Positions 7,313 through 15,196 are shown, counted from the stretch's first letter. The stretch: DNA of 15,812 nt from an uncultured Clostridia bacterium (GCA_904420265.1 CAJFUU010000063.1:1-15812); one strand, 5' to 3'. The notes: generated from the sequence alone by a model not told the origin. Program-made: numbers and translations.

Positions 7313-7339
7313 GAGCCACCCGCTTTGCTCGGGTGGCTC
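7313..7339. other. Perfect 10-bp hairpin downstream of aroE-aroK
   Basis: GAGCCACCCG and CGGGTGGCTC are exact reverse complements around a 7 nt loop. No U tract follows on either strand, so a standard terminator is not supported. It could still stabilise the 3' end of the aromatic operon transcript. Confidence 0.5.
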
Positions 7340-7348
7340 CAAGTGGCT

Positions 7349-7358
7349 ATGTACGCTT
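7349..7358. repeat. Right copy of a 10-bp direct repeat, ATGTACGCTT
   Basis: Exact match to 6801-6810, on the far side of the hairpin-dense block. A target-site duplication is possible but weakly supported. Confidence 0.35.
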
Positions 7359-7539
7359 TAAAGGATGTATGCCGCGCGATTTTTCCGTTCCAGCGCGCTT
7401 GGCAGGACGCAACGGCTCCATGTTGGCCAAAGTTCCGCCACCGCGAGCGAAAATGCGCCTGCAAGCGGCCGTCCTTAAACGGGTTCGCATAAGAAATTGG
7501 CAAAAGCGGCGCAGCGGCAAGCTGAAAAGGCGCATTCCT

Positions 7540-8781
7540 TCAAGTGGCGGCGAAGGCGCGGAAAGCGGACAGCGCCTCGTCCACGGCGCGCGCAACGGTG
7601 TCGGAATTGTCCACCCGGGCATCGGCGCAGGCCGAATAGGCCGGGGCGCGCTCAGCTTCGAGGCGGCGCACGGTTTCCATCCCTCCGGCGGAAAGGGGGC
7701 GGCCGTCAGTGGCCAGCAATTCCAGGGGCCGGCAGACGAGCAACGTCATGCCGTTTTGCCGCAGGGCGGTAACGTTGCGCGCGCGCAGGGGGGCGCCGCC
7801 GCCGGTGGCGATCACCTGGCCGCTTTCCTTGCCATAGCGCTCAATAACCTCGCTTTCCAGGGCGCGGAAAGCCTCTTCGCCGCGGGTGCGGAAGATCTCC
7901 GGGATGGACATGCCGGCAACGCGCTCGATTTCCGCGTCGCAGTCCACAAACGGCCGGCGCATTTTTTTCGCCAGCGCTTTGCCCAGCGTGGTCTTGCCGC
8001 TGCCGGGCATGCCGACGAGGACGAGATTGAGCCGTTCCGCACGCAGGGCGGCGTAAATTTCCCCTGCCCGCGCGAAATCGACGTCTGCGCCGAAGAACTT
8101 CCCGTTTGCCAGGCACGCCTGCATCACCAGCATCCACAGCCCGCCCGCGGCGCGCAGGCCGCGCTTTTGCGCCGCCAACACCAGGGACGTGCGATCCGGA
8201 TTGTAAATCACGTCGATTACGCCTTCAAGGGCGGACAGTCGGTCGATATCCACGGCGGAAACGCCCGTGTTGGGGTACATGCCCACCGGTGTGGCGTTGA
8301 AAAGCGCCTGCGCGTCGGCGTGATCGCGATACAGGGCCTCGTAGGTAACCGGCCCCTTGCGCGAGACGACGACAATCTCCCGCGCGCCCAGCGTTTCGCA
8401 GGCGGCGCGCGCCGTCAGCGAAGTGCCGCCGCTGCCCAGGATGACGGCCTTTTTGCCGCGCACCTGCACGCCTGCGCGTTCTATCAGGGAAAGCAGGCCG
8501 CCGATGTCGGTATTGTAGGCGGTGAGCACGCCGCCTGCGTTGACCAGCGTATTGGCGCTGCCGATGCGCTTCACTTCCTCCGAAAGCGCGTCGCAAAAGG
8601 GCAAAACGTCCTTTTTGTAAGGAATGGTGACATTCAAACCGAGAAAATCGCGCGCGCGCATATGCGCGCGCATTTCCTCCGGCGGCATGGGATAGAGGCG
8701 GTAATCGTAGTCGCCGAGCATGGCGTGGATGCGCGCCGAATAGCTGTGGCCAAGTTTTTCGCCGATGAGGCCATACTGCAT
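7540..8781 (-). CDS. aroE-aroK: Fused shikimate dehydrogenase and shikimate kinase
   Basis: A 413-residue two-domain enzyme predicted to reduce 3-dehydroshikimate with NADPH and then phosphorylate shikimate with ATP. Residues 1 to about 250 are AroE: GHSYSARIH substrate loop (11-19), NVTIPYKK (50-57, catalytic Lys56), SANTLVN (75-81), YNTDIGG with Asp92, and the nucleotide loop GSGGTS (116-121). Residues about 251-413 are AroK: Walker A GMPGSGKTT (257-265), DCD (280-282), the FRTRGEEAFR substrate region (297-306), GGGAP (327-331) and a short lid with GRPL (360-363). Both active sites look complete. The junction has no stop or frameshift. The ATG is chosen because AroE homology begins there, with GAGGAG 10 nt upstream; it follows the pheA stop by one base. 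Last gene of the aromatic cluster in this window. Confidence 0.93.
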   Translation of the reverse strand: MQYGLIGEKLGHSYSARIHAMLGDYDYRLYPMPPEEMRAHMRARDFLGLNVTIPYKKDVLPFCDALSEEVKRIGSANTLVNAGGVLTAYNTDIGGLLSLIERAGVQVRGKKAVILGSGGTSLTARAACETLGAREIVVVSRKGPVTYEALYRDHADAQALFNATPVGMYPNTGVSAVDIDRLSALEGVIDVIYNPDRTSLVLAAQKRGLRAAGGLWMLVMQACLANGKFFGADVDFARAGEIYAALRAERLNLVLVGMPGSGKTTLGKALAKKMRRPFVDCDAEIERVAGMSIPEIFRTRGEEAFRALESEVIERYGKESGQVIATGGGAPLRARNVTALRQNGMTLLVCRPLELLATDGRPLSAGGMETVRRLEAERAPAYSACADARVDNSDTVARAVDEALSAFRAFAAT

Positions 8782-8782
8782 A

Positions 8783-9925
8783 TCAATGAATCTCCTCGTA
8801 ATTGCCCAGGAAGGTGAACTGCTCCGAAAGCCGCTCCAGTTCGCAAACCAGGGCGCGCACATCCGCCTGGGTAATGCTGGCCTCCAGGTCGAAGAAGAAG
8901 CGGAACTCAAAATCGCGGCCCGGCATGGGGCGGCTTTCCAGCTTGGTGAGGTTCACGCCCATCACCGAAATCTGCGAAAGCAGGCGGTAGAGAGAGCCGG
9001 GGCGGTGCGGCGCGCGCAGCATCAGGGAAATTTTGTTCGCGCCGTCGTAAAGCTGCAAATCCTTGGCGATGCAAATAAAGCGCGTAAAGTTGCTTTCCAC
9101 ATTGCTGACGCTTTCCTTGAGGACGGAAAGGCCGTACAGTTCGCGGCAATTCCCCGAGGCGATCACGGCCAGGTCGTTGCGGCCGGAAGCGGCCACAAAT
9201 TCGGCGGCTTTGGCGGTGTTACTCATCTCGGTCGCCTTGACCTTGGGGTTTTCGTGGAAGAAAGCGCTGCACTGGCGAAGCGCCTGTTCGTGGGAGACGA
9301 CCTCGCGCACATCCTCCAAACGCGTGCCCGGCAGGGCCATGAGTTTGTGCTCAATGCGCTCGCGCACGGAGCGGACGATGTGGAACCTGTGCTTCTCCAT
9401 CAGGTCGTACACCTGCGTGACGGAACCGGCAGAGCTGTTTTCAATGGGCAGCACGCCGTAGGGACACATGCCCTTTTCCACGGCGGCGAACACATCGTCG
9501 AAGGTGTTCATGTAGAGTATCGTCGCAAACTCGAACATATGGTCGCAGGCCTTCTGCGAATAGGCGCCCTCGGTACCCTGGCAGGCCACCAGCGCGCGGT
9601 TGGGCATTTTCTCCCGCTTGTTTGCCACCGCTTCTTCCAGGCTCTTCATCAGCGGCGAACCCGACGACAGCAAGGAGGACTGATAACCGCGGCTCAAATC
9701 AAACAGCGTTTGGTACAGCAGCTTTGCATAGTGCTCCAGCCCCTCTCCCGCCTGCGCGGAAACGCGGTTGAGCACCTCGCGCTCGCGGCCGGTATCGAGT
9801 ATGGGCAGACCGTTTTCCTTCTTGTAGGCCGCCACCTGGCGCGAGGCCTCCATGCGGCGCACAAACAGTTGGAGCAGCTCGTCGTCAATCTGGTCGATGG
9901 TGCTTCGAATATCCTTCAGTTCCAT
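8783..9925 (-). CDS. pheA: Bifunctional chorismate mutase / prephenate dehydratase (P-protein)
   Basis: 380 residues that convert chorismate to prephenate and then to phenylpyruvate, the committed branch to phenylalanine. An AroQ-type chorismate mutase domain covers about 1-85 (IRSTIDQIDDELLQLFVRRM region). Prephenate dehydratase covers about 110-288, with GTEGAYSQKA (117-126), LPIENSSAGSV (159-169) and the catalytic NFTRF motif (279-283). A C-terminal ACT domain (about 297-375) contains LTKLESRPMPG (326-336), the phenylalanine-sensing motif, so feedback inhibition by phenylalanine is expected. Length and domain order match the standard P-protein. It starts one base after the aroC stop, with a GGAG ribosome site inside the aroC end, which suggests translational coupling. 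Confidence 0.95.
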   Translation of the reverse strand: MELKDIRSTIDQIDDELLQLFVRRMEASRQVAAYKKENGLPILDTGREREVLNRVSAQAGEGLEHYAKLLYQTLFDLSRGYQSSLLSSGSPLMKSLEEAVANKREKMPNRALVACQGTEGAYSQKACDHMFEFATILYMNTFDDVFAAVEKGMCPYGVLPIENSSAGSVTQVYDLMEKHRFHIVRSVRERIEHKLMALPGTRLEDVREVVSHEQALRQCSAFFHENPKVKATEMSNTAKAAEFVAASGRNDLAVIASGNCRELYGLSVLKESVSNVESNFTRFICIAKDLQLYDGANKISLMLRAPHRPGSLYRLLSQISVMGVNLTKLESRPMPGRDFEFRFFFDLEASITQADVRALVCELERLSEQFTFLGNYEEIH

Positions 9926-9926
9926 G

Positions 9927-11006
9927 TTACATCGCTCCTTCCAAAATCATATCTGCCAGTACCAGCGCCGTTACGGCCTCGACAACGCTCACCGCCCGGG
10001 GGACGATGCAGGGATCGTGCCGGCCGCCGACAACGAGGGGGATTTCTTTCCTGGTCTGCAAATCGACGGATTTTTGCTCAATGGCAATCGAAGGCGTGGG
10101 TTTAAACGCCACCCGGCAAACCACCGGCATGCCCGTAGTGATGCCGCCCAACGCCCCGGCATGGCGGTTGGTTTTTGTGACGATCCTGCCATCCTCAACG
10201 GTGAAAGCGTCGTTGTGCTCGCTGCCGCGCATATCCGCGGCGCGGAAGCCCTCGCCAAATTCCACTCCGCGCACCGCCGGGATGCCAAACAGCGCCGCCG
10301 CCAGGCGGTTTTCCAGGCCGTCGAACATCGGATCGCCCAATCCGGCGGGCATGCCCGTCGCCAGCACGCGCACCACGCCGCCCACCGAATCGCCGGCACG
10401 CTTGGCCTCGAGAATGGCGGCGCGCATTTTTTCGCCCGCTTCGGCGTTGACGACCGGGAAGGCGTCCGGCGCGTAGAGGGGAAAGACGGGATGGACGGGA
10501 TCGGGCGCATCGTCTTCAATGCCGGCCAGGCGGGCAATGTGCGCCGCCACGGCCACGCCCTTTTCCTGCAGGAATTGCATAGCCAACGCCCCTGCGAAGC
10601 ACAGCGGCGCAGTCAGACGGCCGGAAAACTGCCCGCCGCCGCGCACGTCGCGCGCATCCCCGAATTTTTCCCAGGCCGCAAAGTCGGCGTGGCCGGGGCG
10701 CGGCGAGCGGTAAAGGTTGGAATAATCGCGGCTGCGCGTATCCGTATTGCGAATAACGCCAACCACCGGCGCGCCGCAGGTTTCGCCGTGCTCGTTCAGG
10801 CCGGCGATGATTTCCACCGCGTCGGCTTCGCTTCTGGCGGTGGCGGTGGCGTCTCGCCCCGGAGCGCGGCGACGCATAAACGCGGACAGCGCCTCCATGT
10901 CCGGGCGCATGCCGGCGGGCAGACCCTCCACCACCGCGCCAATGGCAGGCGCGTGGGACTGGCCGAAAACCGTCACCCGCAGCTTGTTTCCCAGCGTGTT
11001 CGACAT
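9927..11006 (-). CDS. aroC: Chorismate synthase
   Basis: 359 residues that eliminate phosphate from EPSP to give chorismate, using reduced FMN as cofactor. Signature regions are GQSHAPAIG (15-23, with H18; many family members have GESH here), RPGHADF (103-109, H106), VRGGGQFSGRLTAP (121-134) and GGRHDPCIVPRA (327-338). The usual VPRAVPV reads VPRAVSV here, a small change. The start has a strong AGGAGGG about 6 nt upstream. This gene follows the 1.09 kb repeat interval rather than abutting aroA, and a GCCCC/GGGGC hairpin lies just before its ribosome site. Confidence 0.96.
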   Translation of the reverse strand: MSNTLGNKLRVTVFGQSHAPAIGAVVEGLPAGMRPDMEALSAFMRRRAPGRDATATARSEADAVEIIAGLNEHGETCGAPVVGVIRNTDTRSRDYSNLYRSPRPGHADFAAWEKFGDARDVRGGGQFSGRLTAPLCFAGALAMQFLQEKGVAVAAHIARLAGIEDDAPDPVHPVFPLYAPDAFPVVNAEAGEKMRAAILEAKRAGDSVGGVVRVLATGMPAGLGDPMFDGLENRLAAALFGIPAVRGVEFGEGFRAADMRGSEHNDAFTVEDGRIVTKTNRHAGALGGITTGMPVVCRVAFKPTPSIAIEQKSVDLQTRKEIPLVVGGRHDPCIVPRAVSVVEAVTALVLADMILEGAM

Positions 11007-11022
11007 GTATTTCCCTCCTGAC

Positions 11023-11035
11023 GCCCCGAAGGGGC
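11023..11035 (-). promoter_or_regulatory. Small hairpin next to the aroC ribosome binding site
   Basis: GCCCC and GGGGC form a 5-bp stem with a 3 nt loop, about 4 nt upstream of the AGGAGGG of aroC. A second short stem, GGCG/CGCC, lies at 11044-11055. They could affect initiation after the long leader, but no known regulatory RNA is recognised. Confidence 0.35.
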
Positions 11036-11213
11036 TCGCTCCTGGCGCAAGCGCCTTGAAATGTCAACCGCTCTTCTCCCATGCGTGCAATCTGGCCTGA
11101 CGGCGGGAATGCCGGCTCGCACCCGCGGCGGTTGCGCAGGTCAATCAGCTCCTTTGCACGGGCCAAAGACCGCCAAGCGCCTCTCCTCCGGCAGAAAACC
11201 CGTCGCCGTCCGC

Positions 11214-12051
11214 CGCGTTTGGCGTTCCTCCGCAAGCAGAGCCAAACGCATCCGCGGGTTGCGCGGCGGGACTTGCTGCAATTTCGCATGCAGGCCCGCC
11301 TTGCCTCAGGCACAGATTGCGCGGCGGCGTTCTTGCCCCATGCGCTTATTTCTCGCTCCGCCTTGGGAATGGTCCGCACTTGAAGCGAATTTTCGCCGCC
11401 CGCCGCGTTTTGCATCCCTCTCAAACAGCGCAAAATATCTGCGCAAAATGTGCGGCGGCGGGTCCTGCTTGCAACATCCCTTCCCCAACCAGCTTTCAAG
11501 CAGCCCATGCCTGATGCGGATTTGACCGCCTTCACTGTGCCTGGACATCCTTCGCAGACATAGACAAATGCATCCGCGCAAGTTGGGTAACAGCAGGATT
11601 TGCCCCATGCGTTTCTTCCCCGCTCCCACCCGCGAACGGCCTGCACTTAAAGCGGATTTTATCGCCATATGTCGCGTTTGGCGATCCTCCACAAGCAGAG
11701 CCAAACGTATCCGCGGGTTGCGCGGCGGGATTTGCTGCAGTTTCGCATGCAAGCCCGCCTTGCCTCAGGCACAGGTTGCGCGACGGCGTTCTTGCCCCAT
11801 GCGCTTCTTTCTCGCTCCCACCCGCGAACGGCCCGCACTTAAAGCGGATTTTATCGCCATATGTCGCGTTTGACGATCCTCCACAACCAAGGCCAAACGC
11901 ATCCCGCAGGTTGCGCGGCGGGACTTGCTACAATTTCGCATGCAAGCCCGCCTTGCCTCAGGCTCAGGTTGCGCGGCGGCGAACTTGCCCCCATGCGCTT
12001 CTTTCTCGCTCCCCCTGCAAACAGCCCCGCTTGAAACGGTTTTATCGCCAT
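11214..12051. repeat. Tandem repeat array 3, about 190 bp period, inside the aromatic operon
   Basis: Units begin at a CGCGTTT block at 11214, 11404, 11673 and 11865; the last ends near 12051. Units at 11214, 11673 and 11865 are near-complete and similar (190, 192 and 187 bp). The one at 11404-11672 is strongly diverged and longer, and keeps only its start and its last part from about 11585. Shared blocks include GCCAAACGCATCCGCGGG, TTTCGCATGCAAGCCCGCC, GCCTCAGGCACAG, TTGCCCCATGCGCTTCTTTC and AAAGCGGATTTTATCGCC. Two internal hairpins recur (see findings). Open frames on both strands are repetitive shadows. The remaining gene-free bases, 11036-11213 and 12052-12094, show no clear feature apart from a TTGACA hexamer near 11062 that lacks a -10 partner. 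Confidence 0.88.
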
Positions 12052-12094
12052 CCTTTCGCCATGGCTGCCTCCGCGCAAGGCCGAAACGCCGCGC

Positions 12095-13309
12095 CTATCC
12101 TTTCCCGGCCGGTTCTGTCTCCACCTTCCCGCCCAGGGCGGCGAAGTCCTCAAAAAATCCGGGATAGGATTTATCCGCCGCTTCCGCGCCTTCGATGGTC
12201 ACAGGGGCCTGACAGACCGTCGCCAGAATCGCGGCGCTCATGACGATGCGGTGATCGCCAAAGCCATCCACCGTTCCGCCGGCCAAATCGCAGCCCACAA
12301 TGCGCAAACCGTCTGGCAGTTCCTCCACATTGCCGCCCAGGGCGCGCAGCACATTGGCCATAGCGCACAGGCGGTCGCTTTCCTTGATGCGCAGCCGCGC
12401 CGCGCCGGTAATGCGGTGATCGCCGGGCACTGCGGCCATCACCGCCGCCAGCGCGGGCATCAGGTCCGGCACGTCGCGCACGTCTACGCAATCCAGGCTT
12501 TCCGGCCGAAACAGCGTCTGCGCAGCGCGGTCGCCCTGCGCGGAATCCGGTTGCAGGCCTTCCACCGTCACGGCGCTTCCCAGGGCGTTGGCCGCCAGCC
12601 AGAAGGCTGCGCCCGACCAGTCGCCTTCCACGCGCATGCGGCCCGGAGCCTTGTAGCGCTGCCTGCCAGGGACAAAGAAGCCCTTTTCCGTCTTTTGCAC
12701 CGCAACGCCAAAGGCGCGCATGGCAGAAAGCGTCAGGTCGATGTACGGCGCGGATTCCAGCGGCGTGTCCGCAATCAATTCGCTGTCTGCGTCAAGCAGC
12801 GGCAGGGCAAGGAGCAGGCCGGTAAAATACTGGCTGGAAACATCGCCGGGCAGGTGGTATTCCCCACCGCGCAGCCCGCCGGAGACAGTCAAAGGCAACC
12901 TCTCTCCCGCAAAGCGCGCCCCATGCGCCCGCATGGCGTCTATCAACGGGCCGTTTGGGCGCTGGGGCAGCCGACCGCAACCAGTGAGCGTGGCCCCGCA
13001 ATCCAGCAGCGCCGCCAGGGGCAAAAGAAAGCGCAACGTAGAGCCGCTTTCGCCGCAGTCCAACACCGCCCCTTTGCGTATTTCGCGGATGGGGCGCACG
13101 TGCAGCGCTTCCTCGCCGGCGCGTATATCCGCGCCCAGCGCGGCCAGGCAGCGGGCGGTGGCCTCAATATCCCGGGAATTTCCCGCGCCTTCCAGAATGG
13201 TTTCTCCATCGGCCAGCGCCGCGCAGATCAACAGACGGTGGGCGTGCGATTTCGAGGGCGGGGCCTGTACGCAGCCCGCAAGAGAGCCGGGATGGACGGT
13301 CACGCGCAT
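12095..13309 (-). CDS. aroA: 5-enolpyruvylshikimate-3-phosphate (EPSP) synthase
   Basis: 404 residues; transfers the enolpyruvyl group of PEP to shikimate-3-phosphate, the step before chorismate synthase. Motifs are PPSKSHAHR (17-25), GESGSTLRF (86-94), LPQRPNGPL (114-122), the D282 region VPDLMPALAA, RIKESDR (307-313) and GDHRIVMS (351-358). The phosphate and PEP loop differs from E. coli GNAGTAMRP, with serine for Thr97 and phenylalanine for Pro101; I recall similar versions in other clostridia. The ATG is chosen at the start of homology; it overlaps the aroB end by 10 nt and has a GGGGGCGGG ribosome site, less canonical than those of its neighbours. A longer in-frame start 23 codons upstream lies inside aroB and looks spurious. 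Downstream is the repeat interval. Confidence 0.95.
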   Translation of the reverse strand: MRVTVHPGSLAGCVQAPPSKSHAHRLLICAALADGETILEGAGNSRDIEATARCLAALGADIRAGEEALHVRPIREIRKGAVLDCGESGSTLRFLLPLAALLDCGATLTGCGRLPQRPNGPLIDAMRAHGARFAGERLPLTVSGGLRGGEYHLPGDVSSQYFTGLLLALPLLDADSELIADTPLESAPYIDLTLSAMRAFGVAVQKTEKGFFVPGRQRYKAPGRMRVEGDWSGAAFWLAANALGSAVTVEGLQPDSAQGDRAAQTLFRPESLDCVDVRDVPDLMPALAAVMAAVPGDHRITGAARLRIKESDRLCAMANVLRALGGNVEELPDGLRIVGCDLAGGTVDGFGDHRIVMSAAILATVCQAPVTIEGAEAADKSYPGFFEDFAALGGKVETEPAGKG

Positions 13310-14346
13310 GGGCCCGCCCCCAATCCGCGCGCAAACCAGTCGCGCAATTCCGCCACGGGAACGCGTTTTAAGAAGCACTTGCCAATGCTCCTGGGCAGCA
13401 CCAGCGTCACCATGCCGCCGCGCCGCTTTTTATCCAGCAGCGCCGCCGCGCACAACGCGTCCAGCGAACAGGGCGAGGCCGTGGGCAGGCTGCAAGCGAT
13501 AAGCGCGCGTATGATCTCCGTATCGTCAAGCCCCGCGGCGCGGAAGGCCATAACCATGCCAATGGCCACGCACTGGCCATGGGAAAGGGTGAAATTCATG
13601 CTTTTCTCCACGGCATGGCCAAAGGTGTGGCCGAAGTTCAGAAATTGGCGCGCGCCGTTGTCGAACGCATCCTCGTCTACGTAATCGCGCTTGATGGAAA
13701 CGCAGCGGGCAATGGCGTCTTCCAGGTTTTCCTTCCACGATCCGTCCGCCATGGCCGCAAACAGCGCTTCGTCGCGCAATACGCCGCACTTGATCATCTC
13801 CGCCGCGCCGTCGCGCAAGAGCGGCTGCGGCAATTGGGCGATAATTTCCGTATCGCACAGCACCAGCCTGGGCTGGTGAAACGCGCCCACGAGGTTTTTG
13901 CCCATCGGCAAATCCACCGCCGTTTTACCGCCGACGGAGGAATCCACCGCCGCCAGAAGCGTGGTGGGAATCTGCACGCAATCCACGCCGCGCATGTACG
14001 CCGCCGCCGCGAAGCCGGCCAAATCGCCGACCACGCCGCCGCCCAATGCCACCACAAAATCGCTGCGCGTCAGCTCCCGCGCGGCGAAGAACTCCACCGT
14101 GCGGGCAAATGTGGCCAGCGTTTTGCTCTTTTCGCCGTTGGGAAAGGAAAATACGTCCGCGCGGATGCCCGCCTTTGCAAGCGAGGCGACGAGCGCGTCC
14201 GCGTAAAGCGGCCCCACGCAATCGTCTGTAACCACAGCGCAGCGGCGGCCGCGCACCGCCTGGGCAATGCGCTCCCCCGCCCCGCCGAGCAGGCCCGGGC
14301 CGATGAGCACTTCGTAATTTCCCGATTTTACGTTTACCGTACGCAT
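13300..14346 (-). CDS. aroB: 3-dehydroquinate synthase
   Basis: 348 residues; cyclises DAHP to 3-dehydroquinate using bound NAD and a divalent metal. The NAD-binding GGGVVGDLAGF (102-112) is present, followed by PTTLLAAVDSSVGGKTAVD (127-145). Metal ligands are E183 in AAEMIKCG, H240 in NFGHTFGHAVE and H256 in LSHGQ. The length is normal. The ATG lies 16 nt after the tyrA stop, with GAGGGGG about 8 nt upstream. The 3' end overlaps aroA by 10 nt. Confidence 0.95.
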   Translation of the reverse strand: MRTVNVKSGNYEVLIGPGLLGGAGERIAQAVRGRRCAVVTDDCVGPLYADALVASLAKAGIRADVFSFPNGEKSKTLATFARTVEFFAARELTRSDFVVALGGGVVGDLAGFAAAAYMRGVDCVQIPTTLLAAVDSSVGGKTAVDLPMGKNLVGAFHQPRLVLCDTEIIAQLPQPLLRDGAAEMIKCGVLRDEALFAAMADGSWKENLEDAIARCVSIKRDYVDEDAFDNGARQFLNFGHTFGHAVEKSMNFTLSHGQCVAIGMVMAFRAAGLDDTEIIRALIACSLPTASPCSLDALCAAALLDKKRRGGMVTLVLPRSIGKCFLKRVPVAELRDWFARGLGAGPCA

Positions 14347-14362
14347 ATGCGCGCCCCCTCGT

Positions 14363-15196
14363 TTACTCGTCCAATGCTTCCTTGGCCTCGCGGCCCTCGC
14401 GCAGAAGCTGGGTCATGGTCACTTTATCGCGCGTGTCCAGCGCCAACTTATAGCCTTCCAGCCGCGCGATGAGCGCCCCCAGTTCTTCTGAGAGCATATC
14501 CGCGTTTTCGAAAAACAGCTCTGTCCACATTTTCTCGTTCAGGCGCGCCACGCGCGTCATGTCCAGAAAGCTGCCCGCCGAAAACCCCTTATGCTTGCGC
14601 GCCAGGGGGCTTTTGACATAGGCGCTGGAAACGATGTGGGCAAGTTGCGAGGTGAGGGCGATCATCTCGTCATGCTCAGCGGGCGTGGAAAAGCGCACGC
14701 GTCCAAATCCCAGAGAGAGGAAGAAATCCTTGGCAAACTGTATGGTTTCCACGTTTGTCCCCGGCGCAGGGGTGAGGATCATGGAGGCGTTTTCAAACAG
14801 GTCGTCCTTGGCATAGTCAAAGCCGGAAAACTCGCGCCCGGCCATGGGATGGCCGCCCATAAAGGTAAATTGCGCAGCGGCAAGCGAACCAAAAAGCGCG
14901 TCGCAAACGTACCGCTTTACGCCCGCGCAGTCCACCACCAGCGCGCCTTCGCGAAACAGGGGCGCGTGTGTGCATATGTATTCCACACAATCGCGCGGGT
15001 AGAGCGCCACAATGACCACATCGCAGCCGGCCAGGTCCTTTTCCTCCAAGCGCCGGTCGATGGCTCCCACCAACTCCGCCTTCAGCATAGCGGTTTCGCT
15101 TGCGTCCATGCCCAGCACCGTGTGGCGCGTGCAGCGCTTGATGCTCTTGGCCATGGAGCCGCCGATCAGCCCCAGGCCGACGACCGCAATATTCAT
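14363..15196 (-). CDS. tyrA: Prephenate dehydrogenase
   Basis: 277 residues; oxidatively decarboxylates prephenate to 4-hydroxyphenylpyruvate, the tyrosine branch. An N-terminal NAD(P) fold has GLGLIGGSMA (7-16). The catalytic region has GGHPMAGRE (114-122, H116) and EHDEMIALTSQLAH (174-187), followed by the all-helical dimer domain. There is no C-terminal ACT domain, unlike many Bacillus-type TyrA proteins, so tyrosine control would have to act elsewhere or through the catalytic domain. The start overlaps the DAHP synthase stop as ATGA and has AAGGAG about 7 nt upstream. Confidence 0.94.
   Translation of the reverse strand: MNIAVVGLGLIGGSMAKSIKRCTRHTVLGMDASETAMLKAELVGAIDRRLEEKDLAGCDVVIVALYPRDCVEYICTHAPLFREGALVVDCAGVKRYVCDALFGSLAAAQFTFMGGHPMAGREFSGFDYAKDDLFENASMILTPAPGTNVETIQFAKDFFLSLGFGRVRFSTPAEHDEMIALTSQLAHIVSSAYVKSPLARKHKGFSAGSFLDMTRVARLNEKMWTELFFENADMLSEELGALIARLEGYKLALDTRDKVTMTQLLREGREAKEALDE

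Larger units (their letters stand above)
6820..7340. other. Hairpin-dense noncoding block between the two operons
   Basis: At least nine inverted repeats lie in about 520 bp. They are at 6824-6846, 6889-6911 (7-bp stem), 6936-6949 (5 bp, TGAA loop), 7022-7044 (8 bp), 7057-7075 (8 bp, 3 nt loop), 7118-7134 (7 bp, AAA loop), 7156-7186 (9 bp) overlapping 7182-7201 (8 bp, GAAA loop), 7244-7288 (13 bp, one wobble) and 7313-7339 (10 bp, 7 nt loop). The hairpins at 7156-7186 and 7182-7201 share bases, so they are mutually exclusive. The base composition is more AT-rich than the genes around it. A 176-codon minus-strand frame with a GTG start spans most of the block but has no ribosome site and no recognisable domain. 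The rest of 6697-7539 holds no gene that I can support. Confidence 0.6.

Noticed and set aside
6789..7319. 176-codon minus-strand frame with a GTG start
   Set aside because: There is no ribosome site, and a strong hairpin lies at its start. It is rich in Ser, Cys and Leu with no recognisable domain, and it is crossed by many palindromes. It is more likely chance within a structured noncoding block; homologues with synonymous bias would change this view.
11035..11067. TTGACA on the minus strand near 11062-11067 as a promoter for aroC
   Set aside because: No acceptable -10 box lies 16-18 nt downstream; that position reads CAGGAG.
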